64,000 nucleotides of DNA from NCBI RefSeq assembly GCF_900128725.1, contig NZ_LT667500.1, positions 248,001 through 312,000 of the forward strand, read 5' to 3'. Source of the DNA: Buchnera aphidicola (GTDB lineage: Bacteria; Pseudomonadota; Gammaproteobacteria; Enterobacterales; Enterobacteriaceae). The number at the start of each line of letters is the position of its first letter. Within the stretch, counting starts at the first letter, position 1. The notes under the pieces are model-generated. The model was not told the origin of the DNA. It saw only the letters and a list, made by a program, of their open reading frames with translations, and made no database searches. The position numbers and the translations under genes are program-made. Below, in pieces: positions 38,163 through 47,964 of this stretch.

Positions 38163-40244
38163 CTAAATATCTTTCATACTTAAACGAATACGCCCTTGTC
38201 TATCAATATCTAACACCCTTACAAAAATTGCTTGATCCACTCGCAAATGATTCACTACTTTATCCACTCTTTTGTGCGAAATCTGAGAAATATGTATTAA
38301 CCCCTCCTTACCTGATCCAATAGCAACAAAAGCCCCGAAATCTAAAACGCGGGTTACTTTTCCCGAATATACTTTTCCGATCTGTATCTCTTCTGTAATT
38401 TGTTTAATTCTACGAATTGCATTTTTAGCCTTTTCCCCAATAGTAGAAGAAATTTTAACTATTCCGTCATCTTTAATTTCAATAACAGTGCCCGTTTCTT
38501 CGGTTAACATTCTAATAACAGAACCGCCCTTTCCTATAACATCCTTGATTTTTTCAGGATTAATTTTTATAGTATATATTCTTGGAGCAAATTTTGAGAT
38601 ATCACTTCTAGGAATTTGCAATGCGGTTTCCATAATATCTAAAATTTTTAATCTTGCTAATTTAGCTTGATCTAAAGAAGCTTCAATGATTTCACTAGTA
38701 ATTCCAGGAATTTTGATATCCATTTGCAAGGCAGTAATGCCAATTCTACTACCTGATACTTTAAAATCCATATCACCGAGATAATCTTCATCCCCTAAAA
38801 TATCTGATAAAATAACATAAGTATCATGTTCTTTAATTAACCCCATAGCAATTCCAGCAATAGCTGATTTAATCGGTACGCCTGCATCCATTAAGGCCAA
38901 AGATGCGCCGCAAACAGAAGCCATAGAAGATGAACCATTAGATTCTGTTATTTCTGAAACTAAGCGAATAGTATATGGAAATTCATCGATATTTGGCATA
39001 ACTGCTAAAAAACTACGTTTAGCTAATTTTCCATGACCAATCTCTCTTCTTTTCGGCGAACCAACAATTCCGATTTCTCCAACAGAATAAGGGGGAAAAT
39101 TATAATGAAATAAAAAGTTATCAGTTCTATCTCCTAGAAGATCGTCTAAATTTTGAGCATCTCGAGATGTCCCTAAAGTAGCCGAGACCAGGGCTTGAGT
39201 TTCTCCTCGAGTAAATAATGCAGACCCATGAACACGCGGCAAAATGCCAGTTCTAACATCGATGGGTCTAATTATATGATTCATTCGACCGTCAATTCGT
39301 AATCTACCCTTTAAAATACGTTTTCGTACAATATTTCGTTCTAAAAAAAAGATACTCTCTTCAATTTGGGAAATTGTTAAAGAGCTATCTTTGCTTAATA
39401 AATCTGTTATAATTTGTTGTTTAATATCGCTTATTTTTTTTAATCTCTCTTTTTTAGAAAAAATGTGATATGCTAAATTAATATCCTTTCCAATTTTTTT
39501 AGATACTAAAGAGTATAAAGTTTTATCGGGTTTATACATTGAAGAACAGATATTAGGAACTTTGTTCGCTATTTTAGAAAATAAATAAATATTATCAATT
39601 AAAGATTTTTGATGCTCATGGCCAAATAAAATTGCATTGAGAATTTCTTCTTCTGATAAAATATCTGCTTCTGCTTCCACCATTAAAATGTTTTCTTTAG
39701 TTCCTGATACTATTAAATCTAAACAACTTTTTTTCATTATATCAGTAGAAGGGTTTAAAATATATTTGTTGTTTAATAACCCAACACGCGCGGCGCCTAT
39801 AGGACCTAAAAAAGGTAGTCCAGATAAAGATAAAGCTGCCGATGCCCCTATAATAGAAATAATATCTGGATTAATCTGAGGGTTTACTGAAATTACGGTT
39901 GCAATAATTTGAACTTCATTTAAAAAATCTTTAGGAAATAAAGGGCGTATGGGCCTGTCTATTAGTCTAGACGTCAAAATTTCATTTTCATTCGGCCTGC
40001 CTTCTCGTCGGAAAAAACCACCAGGAATTCTGCCGGCAGCATATGTACGTTCCTGATAATTAACTACTAAGGGAAAAAATTTTTGCCCGGTCGTGACCGC
40101 GTTATCGCTAACAATTGTAACCAATACAGTTGTATCGTCCATGCTCGCCAAAACTGAAGCAGTAGCTTGTCTAGCTATAACACCGGTCTCCAAAACAATT
40201 GAGTGTTGACCATATCTGAACTTGTGTATACTTGGTTTTAACAA
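38163..40244 (-). CDS. pnp: Polynucleotide phosphorylase
   Basis: 3'-5' phosphorolytic exoribonuclease and main mRNA decay enzyme. Two RNase PH domains ([20 protein letters not shown] and the second with [16 protein letters not shown]), a KH domain ([16 protein letters not shown]) and an S1 domain ([20 protein letters not shown]) appear in order. It has 693 residues against 711 in E. coli; the loss is the short tail after S1. The start is TTG at 40244, as E. coli pnp also uses TTG, with AAGGA upstream. It follows rpsO across an intrinsic terminator, the same attenuated layout as in E. coli. Confidence 0.96.
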   Translation of the reverse strand: MLKPSIHKFRYGQHSIVLETGVIARQATASVLASMDDTTVLVTIVSDNAVTTGQKFFPLVVNYQERTYAAGRIPGGFFRREGRPNENEILTSRLIDRPIRPLFPKDFLNEVQIIATVISVNPQINPDIISIIGASAALSLSGLPFLGPIGAARVGLLNNKYILNPSTDIMKKSCLDLIVSGTKENILMVEAEADILSEEEILNAILFGHEHQKSLIDNIYLFSKIANKVPNICSSMYKPDKTLYSLVSKKIGKDINLAYHIFSKKERLKKISDIKQQIITDLLSKDSSLTISQIEESIFFLERNIVRKRILKGRLRIDGRMNHIIRPIDVRTGILPRVHGSALFTRGETQALVSATLGTSRDAQNLDDLLGDRTDNFLFHYNFPPYSVGEIGIVGSPKRREIGHGKLAKRSFLAVMPNIDEFPYTIRLVSEITESNGSSSMASVCGASLALMDAGVPIKSAIAGIAMGLIKEHDTYVILSDILGDEDYLGDMDFKVSGSRIGITALQMDIKIPGITSEIIEASLDQAKLARLKILDIMETALQIPRSDISKFAPRIYTIKINPEKIKDVIGKGGSVIRMLTEETGTVIEIKDDGIVKISSTIGEKAKNAIRRIKQITEEIQIGKVYSGKVTRVLDFGAFVAIGSGKEGLIHISQISHKRVDKVVNHLRVDQAIFVRVLDIDRQGRIRLSMKDI

Positions 40245-40370
40245 AATTAATATCCTTAAAAAATAAAAAATTTAAAAAAATGACAATTATCACTTGATAC
40301 AAAATCTCAAAATAATATCATTTCGTTAAAATAAAATACATTATGTACCTTTGACATAGAAAAAGCCAAG

Positions 40371-40397
40371 AAAAGAGCTAAAAAAAATAGCTCTTTT
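40371..40397 (-). terminator. rpsO terminator/attenuator before pnp
   Basis: AAAAGAGCTA and TAGCTCTTTT form a perfect 10-pair stem with a 7-base loop on the minus strand, ending in four T. It lies 64 bases after rpsO and 127 before pnp, corresponding to the rpsO t1 attenuator in E. coli. Confidence 0.7.
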
Positions 40398-40460
40398 TAT
40401 GCATAAGATTATACTTTTTTATTAAAAAAATTATTTGATTAAAAACGATAATCTAATTAC

Positions 40461-40730
40461 TTAATGACGTAAACCTAATTTTTTAATTAAAAAAAGATAA
40501 TTGTGATATTCTTTAGATTTTATGTAATCTAATAACTTTCTACGACGAGAAACCATTTTTAACAATCCCTTTCGCCCGCAATGATCTTCTTTATGAGAAA
40601 TAAAGTGTTTTTGTAAGTAGTTAATCTTTCTGGTTAACAGCGCAATTTGTACAAATGAATGCCCACTGTTGAGATTAGATTTTCCGTATTTAAGAATTAA
40701 ATTCTTAGTGTCTAATTCATGTTTTAACAT
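40461..40730 (-). CDS. rpsO: 30S ribosomal protein S15
   Basis: Primary-binding small-subunit protein that also bridges to the large subunit. It has 89 residues, exactly the E. coli length. The central helices with [20 protein letters not shown] and [20 protein letters not shown] are well kept. The start is an ATG. It lies between truB and pnp, as in E. coli. The N-terminal dozen residues are more diverged than the rest. Confidence 0.97.
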   Translation of the reverse strand: MLKHELDTKNLILKYGKSNLNSGHSFVQIALLTRKINYLQKHFISHKEDHCGRKGLLKMVSRRRKLLDYIKSKEYHNYLFLIKKLGLRH

Positions 40731-40797
40731 AAATATACTCTATATATTAGTTTATTGAAAATAAAACAGTTAAATGCATGGAATGCAATATAATACT

Positions 40798-41733
40798 TCA
40801 TAAATTAAAAATACACTCCGGAATTAAAAAACATAATTCATTTATTTTTCCAATTCCCAAAAATGTATTTTTTTTTCCAGTAACAACTCGAACTACACTA
40901 GCTTTAAGCGCATAACATAAAAAAATACTTAAATTTTTTTTAAAACTTTTAGCTTCTACATTATTCAATTTTATTTGAGGGCACTCTAGAAAAAAAGAAC
41001 TCACCGGAAGCAAAAATGCACTCAGCATGTTCGGGAGATAAAATTTATGAATTTGATGTATATTTTTATTTTCTACAAAATATAAATCAGAAAATGTAAC
41101 TAATTGGGATGAATTATAAGAACCTACTTTTAAGCGACGTAAAAAAACAACGTGAGCCCCGCAAGTTAACTTTTTTCCAATATCTTCTACTAAACTACGA
41201 ATATATGTCCCCTTAGAACATATCACTGTTAACTCTAAAAAACCACTGATAAACTGAATACAGTTCAACTGATAAATGATTACGTTTCTTGAACTTCTCG
41301 GGATACATATACCTAATCGAGCATATTTATATAAAGGGATCCCTTGATATTTTATAGCCGAAAACATGGGAGGAACTTGCTGTATTTTTCCTAAAAAAGT
41401 ATTTAAAATTTTAATAATTTCGCTGATGTGCAACTGTATAGAACGAGTATATAGGATTTGACCTGAAGCATCTCCTGTAGTCGTAACTTCTCCTAGCTTA
41501 GCTATAACATGATATTTTTTTATAGAATTTGTTAAATATTTAGAAAATTTTGTTACCTTTCCAAACAAAATAGGGAGCATTCCTGTAGCTAACGGATCTA
41601 ACGAGCCAGTATATCCAGCTTTCTTGGCCAAAAAGATATTTTTTACTTGCTGTAACGCGCCGTTAGAGGAAATACCTTTCGGTTTATCTAATAATAATAT
41701 TCCGTTATAACTATTATAATTTCTATCATCCAT
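40798..41733 (-). CDS. truB: tRNA pseudouridine-55 synthase
   Basis: Makes the universal pseudouridine 55 in the T arm of tRNAs. The catalytic Asp46 sits in GYTGSLDPLATGMLPI, aligned with Asp48 of E. coli. GILLLDKPKGISSNGA, KTYIR-like CSKGTYIRSLVEDIGK and the C-terminal PUA-like region are present. It has 311 residues (314 in E. coli). It lies 54 bases after rbfA in the nusA-infB-rbfA-truB-rpsO order typical of enterobacteria. Confidence 0.95.
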   Translation of the reverse strand: MDDRNYNSYNGILLLDKPKGISSNGALQQVKNIFLAKKAGYTGSLDPLATGMLPILFGKVTKFSKYLTNSIKKYHVIAKLGEVTTTGDASGQILYTRSIQLHISEIIKILNTFLGKIQQVPPMFSAIKYQGIPLYKYARLGICIPRSSRNVIIYQLNCIQFISGFLELTVICSKGTYIRSLVEDIGKKLTCGAHVVFLRRLKVGSYNSSQLVTFSDLYFVENKNIHQIHKFYLPNMLSAFLLPVSSFFLECPQIKLNNVEAKSFKKNLSIFLCYALKASVVRVVTGKKNTFLGIGKINELCFLIPECIFNL

Positions 41734-41787
41734 ACATTAACCTGTATAATATACAATATAACGATGGCCACCAGTTTATCGTGCGCT

Positions 41788-42147
41788 CTATTTTTTTCTA
41801 CTACTATGAATAAGCCTTGAAATCTTCATTCCTTTAATAAAGGAAATATCGTGAATAAAAAGTAACTTAGGGACAATCCGAAGATATATGTGTTGATTAA
41901 GTTGCGCACGAATAAATCCTGAAGAATTATGTAGTATTCCTAACACTAATTTAATATAATCAACATCTTCGTGATTTAAAAAAGTTATAAATATTTTCGC
42001 ATACCCTAAATCTGATGATACTTTTACTTCAGAAACAGTGATTAAAGCATTTAATCGAGGATCTTTTAAATAGTGTCGAATAATAACCGCAATTTCTTTA
42101 TGTAGGCTGCGTTCTAATCTATTAGCACGATAAAGCTTTTTCAGCAT
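41788..42147 (-). CDS. rbfA: Ribosome-binding factor A
   Basis: Small KH-fold protein needed for maturation of the 16S 5' end and for cold growth. The core KDPRLNALITVSEVKVSSDL with YAKIFITFLN matches the family, as does SGFIRAQLNQHIYLRIVP. The start is the ATG at 42147 with AGGA six bases before it, giving 119 residues; the frame is open 14 codons further without such a site. It is shorter than E. coli (133) because the acidic tail is missing. Confidence 0.94.
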   Translation of the reverse strand: MLKKLYRANRLERSLHKEIAVIIRHYLKDPRLNALITVSEVKVSSDLGYAKIFITFLNHEDVDYIKLVLGILHNSSGFIRAQLNQHIYLRIVPKLLFIHDISFIKGMKISRLIHSSRKK

Positions 42148-42230
42148 ATTATTTCCTATTAAATAATCAATATATTTATATATATGCACAATGAAATCGA
42201 TCGTGTATATCTTTAAAGCATTATAATAAA

Positions 42231-44471
42231 TTATGTAATTATTTGAAATAATTCAATTATATCTCCAATTTGAACATCATTATAGTTTTTTACACCAATA
42301 CCACATTCTACTCCGTTACGGACCTCTAAAACATCTTCCTTAAATCTGCGCAAAGACTCTAATTCGCCTTCATAAATTACAACACTATTTCTTAAAACTC
42401 GTATTGGATTAGTTTTTCTAATGATTCCATCCATCACCATACATCCAGCTATTAAACCAAATTTTGGAGATTTAAATATACTTCTTACTTCGGCTAACCC
42501 TAAAATCTGTTGTTTATGAGTAGGAGTTAATAAACCCGATACTACTGCCTTGATATCATTAATTAAATCATATATTATCGAATAGTATCGTACGTCCAAA
42601 CTTTCTAATTCTATAATTTTTTTTGCAGAAGGAGTAGCTCTGACATTAAATCCTATTAAGATAGAACAGCTTGTAGAGCTCAAATATGCATCAGTTTCAG
42701 TAATAGCACCAACGCCAGACATAATGATGCTAACTTGAGAATTCGAGTTAGACAGTCCGGTCAATGAACCTAATATAGCTTCTAAGGATCCTTGGACATC
42801 TGCTTTTAAAATAATATTTACATCTGATTCTTTCGTAACATTAATATCATTAAATAAATTCTCTACATTCATTTTCTTTTGATTCGAAAACTGAAGATCT
42901 CGAAATTTTCTTTTTCGATATAACGATACTTCTTTAGCTTTTTTTTCATTATGAACTACTACTAGTGTATCACCATTTTTTGGAACTCCAGATAAACCAA
43001 ATATTTCTACAGGAAGAGAAGGGGTAGCAAATAAAATATTTTCACTAAATTCATTACGCATTAATTTAATTTTTCCATATTCTAAGCCACAAATGACAAT
43101 ATCATTCAAACGCAAGGTACCTTCTCGTATTAATACAGTAGCCACCGGACCGCGCTGGTTGTCCAATAGAGATTCAATTACGGTTCCAGAAGCCATATTG
43201 TCATATGAAGATTTTAGTTCTAATATTTCAGATTGTAACAAAATTGTTGATAATAAATTATCAACACCTTTCCCTGTTTTTGCTGATACCGGTACAAAGA
43301 TATTTTCTCCTCCTAATTCTTCAGAGATAATAGAGTGTTTTACTAATTCTGTTTTTATATTACTAACGTTAGCATCCGATTTATCTATTTTATTAATAGC
43401 CACAATAATCGGAACATTAGCTTGTTTTGCATGTTGAATTGCTTCTATAGTTTGCTGCATTACTCCGTCATCAGCAGCTATCACTAAAACTACTATATCT
43501 GTAATCTGTGTCCCTCTAGATCTCATAGAAGTAAACGCAGAGTGTCCAGGGGTATCCAAAAATGTTATCCTGCCATGAGCGGTATTAACATGATATGCGC
43601 CAATACGCTGAGTAATGCCCCCACTTTCTCTTGAGGCAACGGCTGTAGCTCGAATACGATCCAACAATGATGTTTTTCCATGGTCTACATGACCCATCAT
43701 AGTTACTACAGGAGGTCTTTTTTCTAATTTTAGATTACCAGAATTTCGATTTTTCATGATAGAAATTTCTAATTCATTTTCACGATATATTAATACTTCA
43801 TGGCCCATTTCCTCTGCGACTAACTGAGCAGTATCTTGATCTAATATGTGAGTGCTAGTAGCAGAAACACCTAAATTTAGTAAATTATTAATAACTGCAG
43901 AGCTTTTTACAGACATTTTGCTAGATAAATCTAGAACTGAAATAAAATCACCTATAATAATTTTTTTATTTAATTTTTTGGGCGGTTTATTAAACTTTTG
44001 TTGTAAAACAGAGCGATGCAAAGAATGAGAATTAAATTTTTTATTATCTCCAGACGAGCGTTTATGCAAACCTTTAGCTGAATAGAAACGGTTTTTTTTA
44101 TTATTCTTCTGAGAATTAACTAGCTTAGTAGGCTTTTTACGATTAATAAAGCTTTTTTTAAAATTAGATGAGCTATAATCATAGTATGCTTTTTTCTTAT
44201 CGTTGGGGGCAAGACTATTAGATTCAGTGTTTTGGTGCATTAATTTTTTTTTTTTATTTAATAAACGGGTTTCAGAAATCTTATTATTTATTTTTTTTTT
44301 TAAAACCTGATTAACCGGTTTCTGATTTTTTTTTCGCACTATAAAATTGGCGCCAGGAGACTTTATATCTAACTTATTTGTCAATATTTTATCTTTATAA
44401 ACAATCTCCTTTTTTTTATTTGACATTAATAATGATTTATTATTTTTATCTCTGATTTTTTTAAATTTCAC
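42231..44471 (-). CDS. infB: Translation initiation factor IF-2, N-terminally shortened
   Basis: GTPase that brings initiator tRNA to the 30S and promotes subunit joining. After a Lys/Asn-rich low-complexity N terminus comes the conserved IF2_N segment ([20 protein letters not shown], about residue 174). The G domain has GHVDHGKTS at 260-268, DTPGHSAF near 306 and NKID near 358, and the C-terminal initiator-tRNA-binding domains follow. It has 746 residues against 890 in E. coli. The first IF2_N repeat is missing, and an in-frame stop lies about 15 codons before the GTG used here at 44471. The GTG has no good ribosome binding site, so the true start is uncertain. Confidence 0.9.
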   Translation of the reverse strand: MKFKKIRDKNNKSLLMSNKKKEIVYKDKILTNKLDIKSPGANFIVRKKNQKPVNQVLKKKINNKISETRLLNKKKKLMHQNTESNSLAPNDKKKAYYDYSSSNFKKSFINRKKPTKLVNSQKNNKKNRFYSAKGLHKRSSGDNKKFNSHSLHRSVLQQKFNKPPKKLNKKIIIGDFISVLDLSSKMSVKSSAVINNLLNLGVSATSTHILDQDTAQLVAEEMGHEVLIYRENELEISIMKNRNSGNLKLEKRPPVVTMMGHVDHGKTSLLDRIRATAVASRESGGITQRIGAYHVNTAHGRITFLDTPGHSAFTSMRSRGTQITDIVVLVIAADDGVMQQTIEAIQHAKQANVPIIVAINKIDKSDANVSNIKTELVKHSIISEELGGENIFVPVSAKTGKGVDNLLSTILLQSEILELKSSYDNMASGTVIESLLDNQRGPVATVLIREGTLRLNDIVICGLEYGKIKLMRNEFSENILFATPSLPVEIFGLSGVPKNGDTLVVVHNEKKAKEVSLYRKRKFRDLQFSNQKKMNVENLFNDINVTKESDVNIILKADVQGSLEAILGSLTGLSNSNSQVSIIMSGVGAITETDAYLSSTSCSILIGFNVRATPSAKKIIELESLDVRYYSIIYDLINDIKAVVSGLLTPTHKQQILGLAEVRSIFKSPKFGLIAGCMVMDGIIRKTNPIRVLRNSVVIYEGELESLRRFKEDVLEVRNGVECGIGVKNYNDVQIGDIIELFQIIT

Positions 44472-44814
44472 TGGTAGAATTATCTCTTTTATTTTAAAAT
44501 TGCTTTTAAATAAATATTAATGTTGTTAAATATAATTGAAATACTGGTTAATAAAGATTGCTTAAAAATTTTTTAATTAAATAATTTCACAAATATATAA
44601 AAATATTAGGATACATATACCATGATTAATATTTTTTTTTAAAAAATTGCTTTATTTCTTACAACGATATCGTTTTAATAAAAACGATATGTTTGTATAA
44701 ATCATATTACATATGGTCTATTGAACAAAAATTATAAAAATTTTCCAAAAAAATCTTTAACGTTTTGTAAAAAACTTAATAGAACATTTATCATGTTTTT
44801 CATTATAACCCCCT
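44472..44814. other. Spacer between nusA and infB with a perfect hairpin and a tiny ORF
   Basis: 343 bases where E. coli has only a few dozen. It holds a 23-codon ORF with a strong ribosome binding site (44732-44803) and a hairpin at 44667-44690 (ATATCGTTTT with AAAACGATAT, perfect 10 pairs, 4-base loop). It probably includes the decayed 5' end of infB. Confidence 0.5.
44732..44803 (-). CDS. Tiny 23-residue ORF with strong ribosome binding site after nusA
   Basis: Not a recognised gene. AAAGGGGG (44809-44816), overlapping the nusA stop, lies five bases before the ATG and is one of the strongest Shine-Dalgarno sequences in the window. The peptide MKNMINVLLSFLQ continuing NVKDFFGKFL would form an amphipathic helix. 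It may be the relict of the original infB start, now cut off by a stop, or a real small membrane-active peptide translated by coupling to nusA. It does not align well with the normal IF2 N terminus. Confidence 0.35.
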   Translation of the reverse strand: MKNMINVLLSFLQNVKDFFGKFL

Positions 44815-46302
44815 TTATTTAGCATTATGAAACCAGCAAATATTACGGGCCTCCATAATTAAACGGCCAGCCTGAGAAGATGTTAATATAGCAATATCAT
44901 TTAAATCATCAATACTCTGTTCCGCTAAGCGCTCTAAAGTATATATTTTTTTTTCTGTTAATTCTTGAATGACAATTTCGTTAATATTTTTTAAACGAAA
45001 TAATTCGGAATTTAGGCAATGTTTTTGAAATACTTTATTAGATTTTTCTTGCTTCTTGCTTAAAAGAGATATAGCTTGTTTGCGAAGCTCTAAAATAACG
45101 TTTCGTTTAATTCCTCTAATAGATAATAATTCTTGCATAGAAGCTTCAACTATCGATTGAGCAGAAGAAAAACCCGAATATATTAATAATGAAATATCAT
45201 TTTCAGTAAGGCGCAATTTATCCTTCAAAATACCAAAAAAATTATTTTTTTCTGTCTTCTTTGCCTGAACTACAAACTCAGAAGTCATTATATTTAATTC
45301 CCAACCGGTTAATTGAGATGCTAAGCGTACATTTTGTCCGTTTCGACCAATAGCTTGAGCTAAATTACACGTTTTAACTTCTACATTAATTATATGATTA
45401 AAATCATCTAAAACAATTGATGACACATCTGCTGGAGCCATAGAATTGCTTACAAACTTTTCTGGATTCTTATCCCATAGAATAACGTCTATTCTCTCTC
45501 CACACAATTCGTTGGAAACAGCTTGAACGCGAGCTCCCCTCATGCCAACGCAAGCCCCTATAGGATCAATTCTCCCGTCGTAAGTAGTAACAGCTATTTT
45601 AGACCGAGAACCCGGATCACGAGCAATAGCTTTAATTTCTATTAATTTTTCTCCAATTTCAGGAACTTCAATCCGAAATAACTCTACTAGCATATCTGAT
45701 TTAGATCGACTAATAAATAATTGAGCTCCATGAGTTTCATAAGATACCTTATACAAGATACCCCGAACCCTATCATTAATTCTAAAATTTTCTCTCGGTA
45801 ACATATCATCGCGCATGATGATACCATCAATATTATTTCCAATATCTAAAATAGTATAATCTCTATTAATCTTTTTGACAATACCCGCTATAATTCGGCC
45901 TCTTTTTTTATAAAATTGATCAAGCACCATTTCTCGCTCTGCTTCTCTAACTTTTTGTATAATAACTTGTTTAGCTATTTGAGTAGCAATTCGGTCAAAA
46001 GTTACAGAACTAATACGATCTTCTATGTAATCATAGAGTTGGATAGCATTATCTTCAAATCGAGCAGCTTCTAATGTTATTTCTTTTGTAGGGTTACATA
46101 CTACATTTACAACTAACCATCGCCGATATGTATTAAAACTACCATTTTTACGATTTATACATACTCTAATATTAATATCTTGATTATATTTTTTTTTAGT
46201 AGCAATGGCCAAAGCGCTCTCTAAAGCTTCAAAAATTTTTTCTCTTGAAATAGATTTTTCATGCGATACAGCATCTACTACAGACAATATTTCTTTATTC
46301 AT
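44815..46302 (-). CDS. nusA: Transcription termination/antitermination factor NusA
   Basis: Binds RNA polymerase and controls pausing, termination and antitermination. The N-terminal polymerase-binding domain, S1 domain ([19 protein letters not shown]), two KH domains ([20 protein letters not shown] and [20 protein letters not shown]) and two C-terminal acidic-repeat domains are all present. At 495 residues it is exactly the E. coli length. It heads the nusA-infB-rbfA-truB-rpsO-pnp-deaD run; rimP, which precedes it in E. coli, is missing. Confidence 0.96.
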   Translation of the reverse strand: MNKEILSVVDAVSHEKSISREKIFEALESALAIATKKKYNQDINIRVCINRKNGSFNTYRRWLVVNVVCNPTKEITLEAARFEDNAIQLYDYIEDRISSVTFDRIATQIAKQVIIQKVREAEREMVLDQFYKKRGRIIAGIVKKINRDYTILDIGNNIDGIIMRDDMLPRENFRINDRVRGILYKVSYETHGAQLFISRSKSDMLVELFRIEVPEIGEKLIEIKAIARDPGSRSKIAVTTYDGRIDPIGACVGMRGARVQAVSNELCGERIDVILWDKNPEKFVSNSMAPADVSSIVLDDFNHIINVEVKTCNLAQAIGRNGQNVRLASQLTGWELNIMTSEFVVQAKKTEKNNFFGILKDKLRLTENDISLLIYSGFSSAQSIVEASMQELLSIRGIKRNVILELRKQAISLLSKKQEKSNKVFQKHCLNSELFRLKNINEIVIQELTEKKIYTLERLAEQSIDDLNDIAILTSSQAGRLIMEARNICWFHNAK

Positions 46303-46449
46303 ATCAGTTATCCTTAAATTAACATGGATATATTAGCCACCTAAAGAATTCAAAGAAAAAAGAAATTTTTTTTTTTAAAAAAAAAATATTAAATATTTAA
46401 TCATAAATACTACTAAATTATATAAATATATTTACAAAAATATAACAAC

Positions 46450-46474
46450 AAAAAACCCCGAAATATTCGGGGTT
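46450..46474 (-). terminator. Intrinsic terminator after tRNA-Leu(GAG)
   Basis: AACCCCGAA and TTCGGGGTT form a perfect 9-pair GC-rich stem with a 3-base loop, followed on the minus strand by four more T. One of the clearest terminators in the window. Confidence 0.8.
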
Positions 46475-46555
46475 GAAATATTAAATAGCTGTTTTAATAC
46501 ATATACATGCAATATAAAGAAATCGAAAAAAGAAAGAAAAAAGAAACATAATTTA

Positions 46556-46644
46556 TACCGAAGACGGGAATCGAACCCGTATACTTATTATCATTAAGTA
46601 CTACCTCCTCAAGATAGCGTGTCTACCAATTTCACCACTTCGGC
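46556..46644 (-). tRNA. tRNA-Leu, anticodon GAG
   Basis: Acceptor stem GCCGAAG with CTTCGGT (last pair G-T), anticodon loop TTGAGGA reading GAG, long variable arm, and T arm ACGGGTTCGATTCCCGT. It closely matches E. coli leuU. The discriminator A is at 46556 and CCA is not encoded. It lies downstream of secG on the same strand, the same neighbourhood as in E. coli, and is followed by a strong terminator. Confidence 0.96.
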
Positions 46645-46808
46645 TAAAGCTTTAATATAATCATGGCAACTATAGTATAGTAAATAAAAAGAAATAAAGA
46701 AATAAAAAAATAAACAAAAAAAACAGGATTATTTAAAATAAAAATTTTATCAATAATATTGATACATTTTATATTTACTATATTATACAAAACACCTTGT
46801 GTTCATTT

Positions 46809-47057
46809 TTAAACACCTGAATAAAAATTCATTAAACTCTTAAAATTAGATAACAATAAATTAATAATTAAAAATAACATTAATAAAAAAAATATTATAT
46901 ATATTGAGGCGGTATTTTTAGACCCCTCTGTAAATAACTGAGAAGAATAATCGCTAGTGGTGGACGATAATTCATTTCCTGGACTAGGTTGAAAAATAAT
47001 AATAGAAACTAACGCAACAGAAACAAATAACAATACAATTAATAAAAAAAGATGCAT
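46809..47057 (-). CDS. secG: SecG, preprotein translocase subunit
   Basis: Small inner-membrane partner of SecYE that eases SecA cycling. Two hydrophobic segments (residues 3-22 and about 52-72) flank a short polar loop, with the family QPSPGNELSS region where E. coli has QQGKGADMGA. I prefer the ATG at 47057 (82 residues), which aligns residue for residue with the E. coli start; a GTG four codons upstream is also possible. The E. coli C-terminal tail is missing. The identification rests on topology and its place next to leuU. Confidence 0.8.
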   Translation of the reverse strand: MHLFLLIVLLFVSVALVSIIIFQPSPGNELSSTTSDYSSQLFTEGSKNTASIYIIFFLLMLFLIINLLLSNFKSLMNFYSGV

Positions 47058-47645
47058 ACAAAACACCACAGGTTATTTAAACAATAAAATTTCATTAAAT
47101 ACAGCATATCAAAATCACTATATATTAATTATATTTTAATAATATTCTAAAAATATCTTAAAATTTAGTATATGTTACATCAGTATATATTTTTTATAAA
47201 GAACATATAAAATGCTTTATAAATGAAAGACAAAAAAAAAACAAGGAAATAACACTATAATTTATGTGCTAATTTTTATAGCTATTAGTTTATTTTTTAT
47301 AACTTATATAAAATCTCAAAAACATATATCAACATGTTCGTTGTAAATAATTATGTATATTTTATATACATTGTTTTTTATTAAAAATCTATTAGTCATA
47401 GTAAATACTATATAAGTATGACTTATAATTTTTTCAAAAAATTAACTATTTTCAGTTTAGCATTATTTTAAAATTAAAAAAAAAAACAATAGCTACATAA
47501 AATATTTATCTCTTTAATTTTACTATTATAGATTTACCCGTAAAAAATGACTAAAAATTTTATTTCGTAGATTCGAATAAAAAAGAAAAACAAAGGTATT
47601 TATGATTTCATACTCATTAAAATTAATAACGATGAATAAACATAA

Positions 47646-47692
47646 CGCTATACTGTAATAACGCATCTCGATTGAAAAAAAGCAGTATAGCG
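47646..47692. repeat. 10-bp perfect inverted repeat, 27-base loop
   Basis: CGCTATACTG and CAGTATAGCG pair perfectly around a 27-base loop. The GC content is higher than its surroundings. No T run is attached, so it may be a decayed RNA element or a protein-binding site; I cannot tell. Confidence 0.45.
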
Positions 47693-47720
47693 CATATATT
47701 TTCATTGAAATATAAAAATA

Positions 47721-47752
47721 AAAACATATATAATAAAAATTATATATGTTTT
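47721..47752. terminator. 13-bp AT-rich hairpin, likely ftsH terminator
   Basis: AAAACATATATAA and TTATATATGTTTT pair perfectly around a 6-base loop, with T runs available in both directions. It lies about 210 bases beyond the ftsH stop on the minus strand. Confidence 0.5.
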
Positions 47753-47964
47753 TTCAGAAATAATACCTACCTTATCATTAAAGATAGATATTATTAAATC
47801 ATGAGAATTTTTTATTAAAGAATTAAAAAATAATTTCAATACTCTTAATCTTAACTAAAGCATTAACATCCTCTCCACCATAAAATAAAAAAAAGTTGTT
47901 GTTACTTATACCAAGTTAGTAAAAAAATAAACACTAAAAAATAGATCTCCTTGGAACAAATCTT

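Larger units (their letters stand above)
47058..47964. other. Noncoding stretch between secG and ftsH
   Basis: 907 bases without a gene, exactly where E. coli and some Buchnera carry glmM and folP. I find no trace of either (no GlmM phosphoserine loop, no FolP motif). Two clear inverted repeats lie inside (47646-47692 and 47721-47752). Confidence 0.55.

Noticed and set aside
43093-43437. 114-codon frame opposite infB
   Set aside because: Antisense shadow of the IF2 G domain; conservation belongs to the minus-strand frame.
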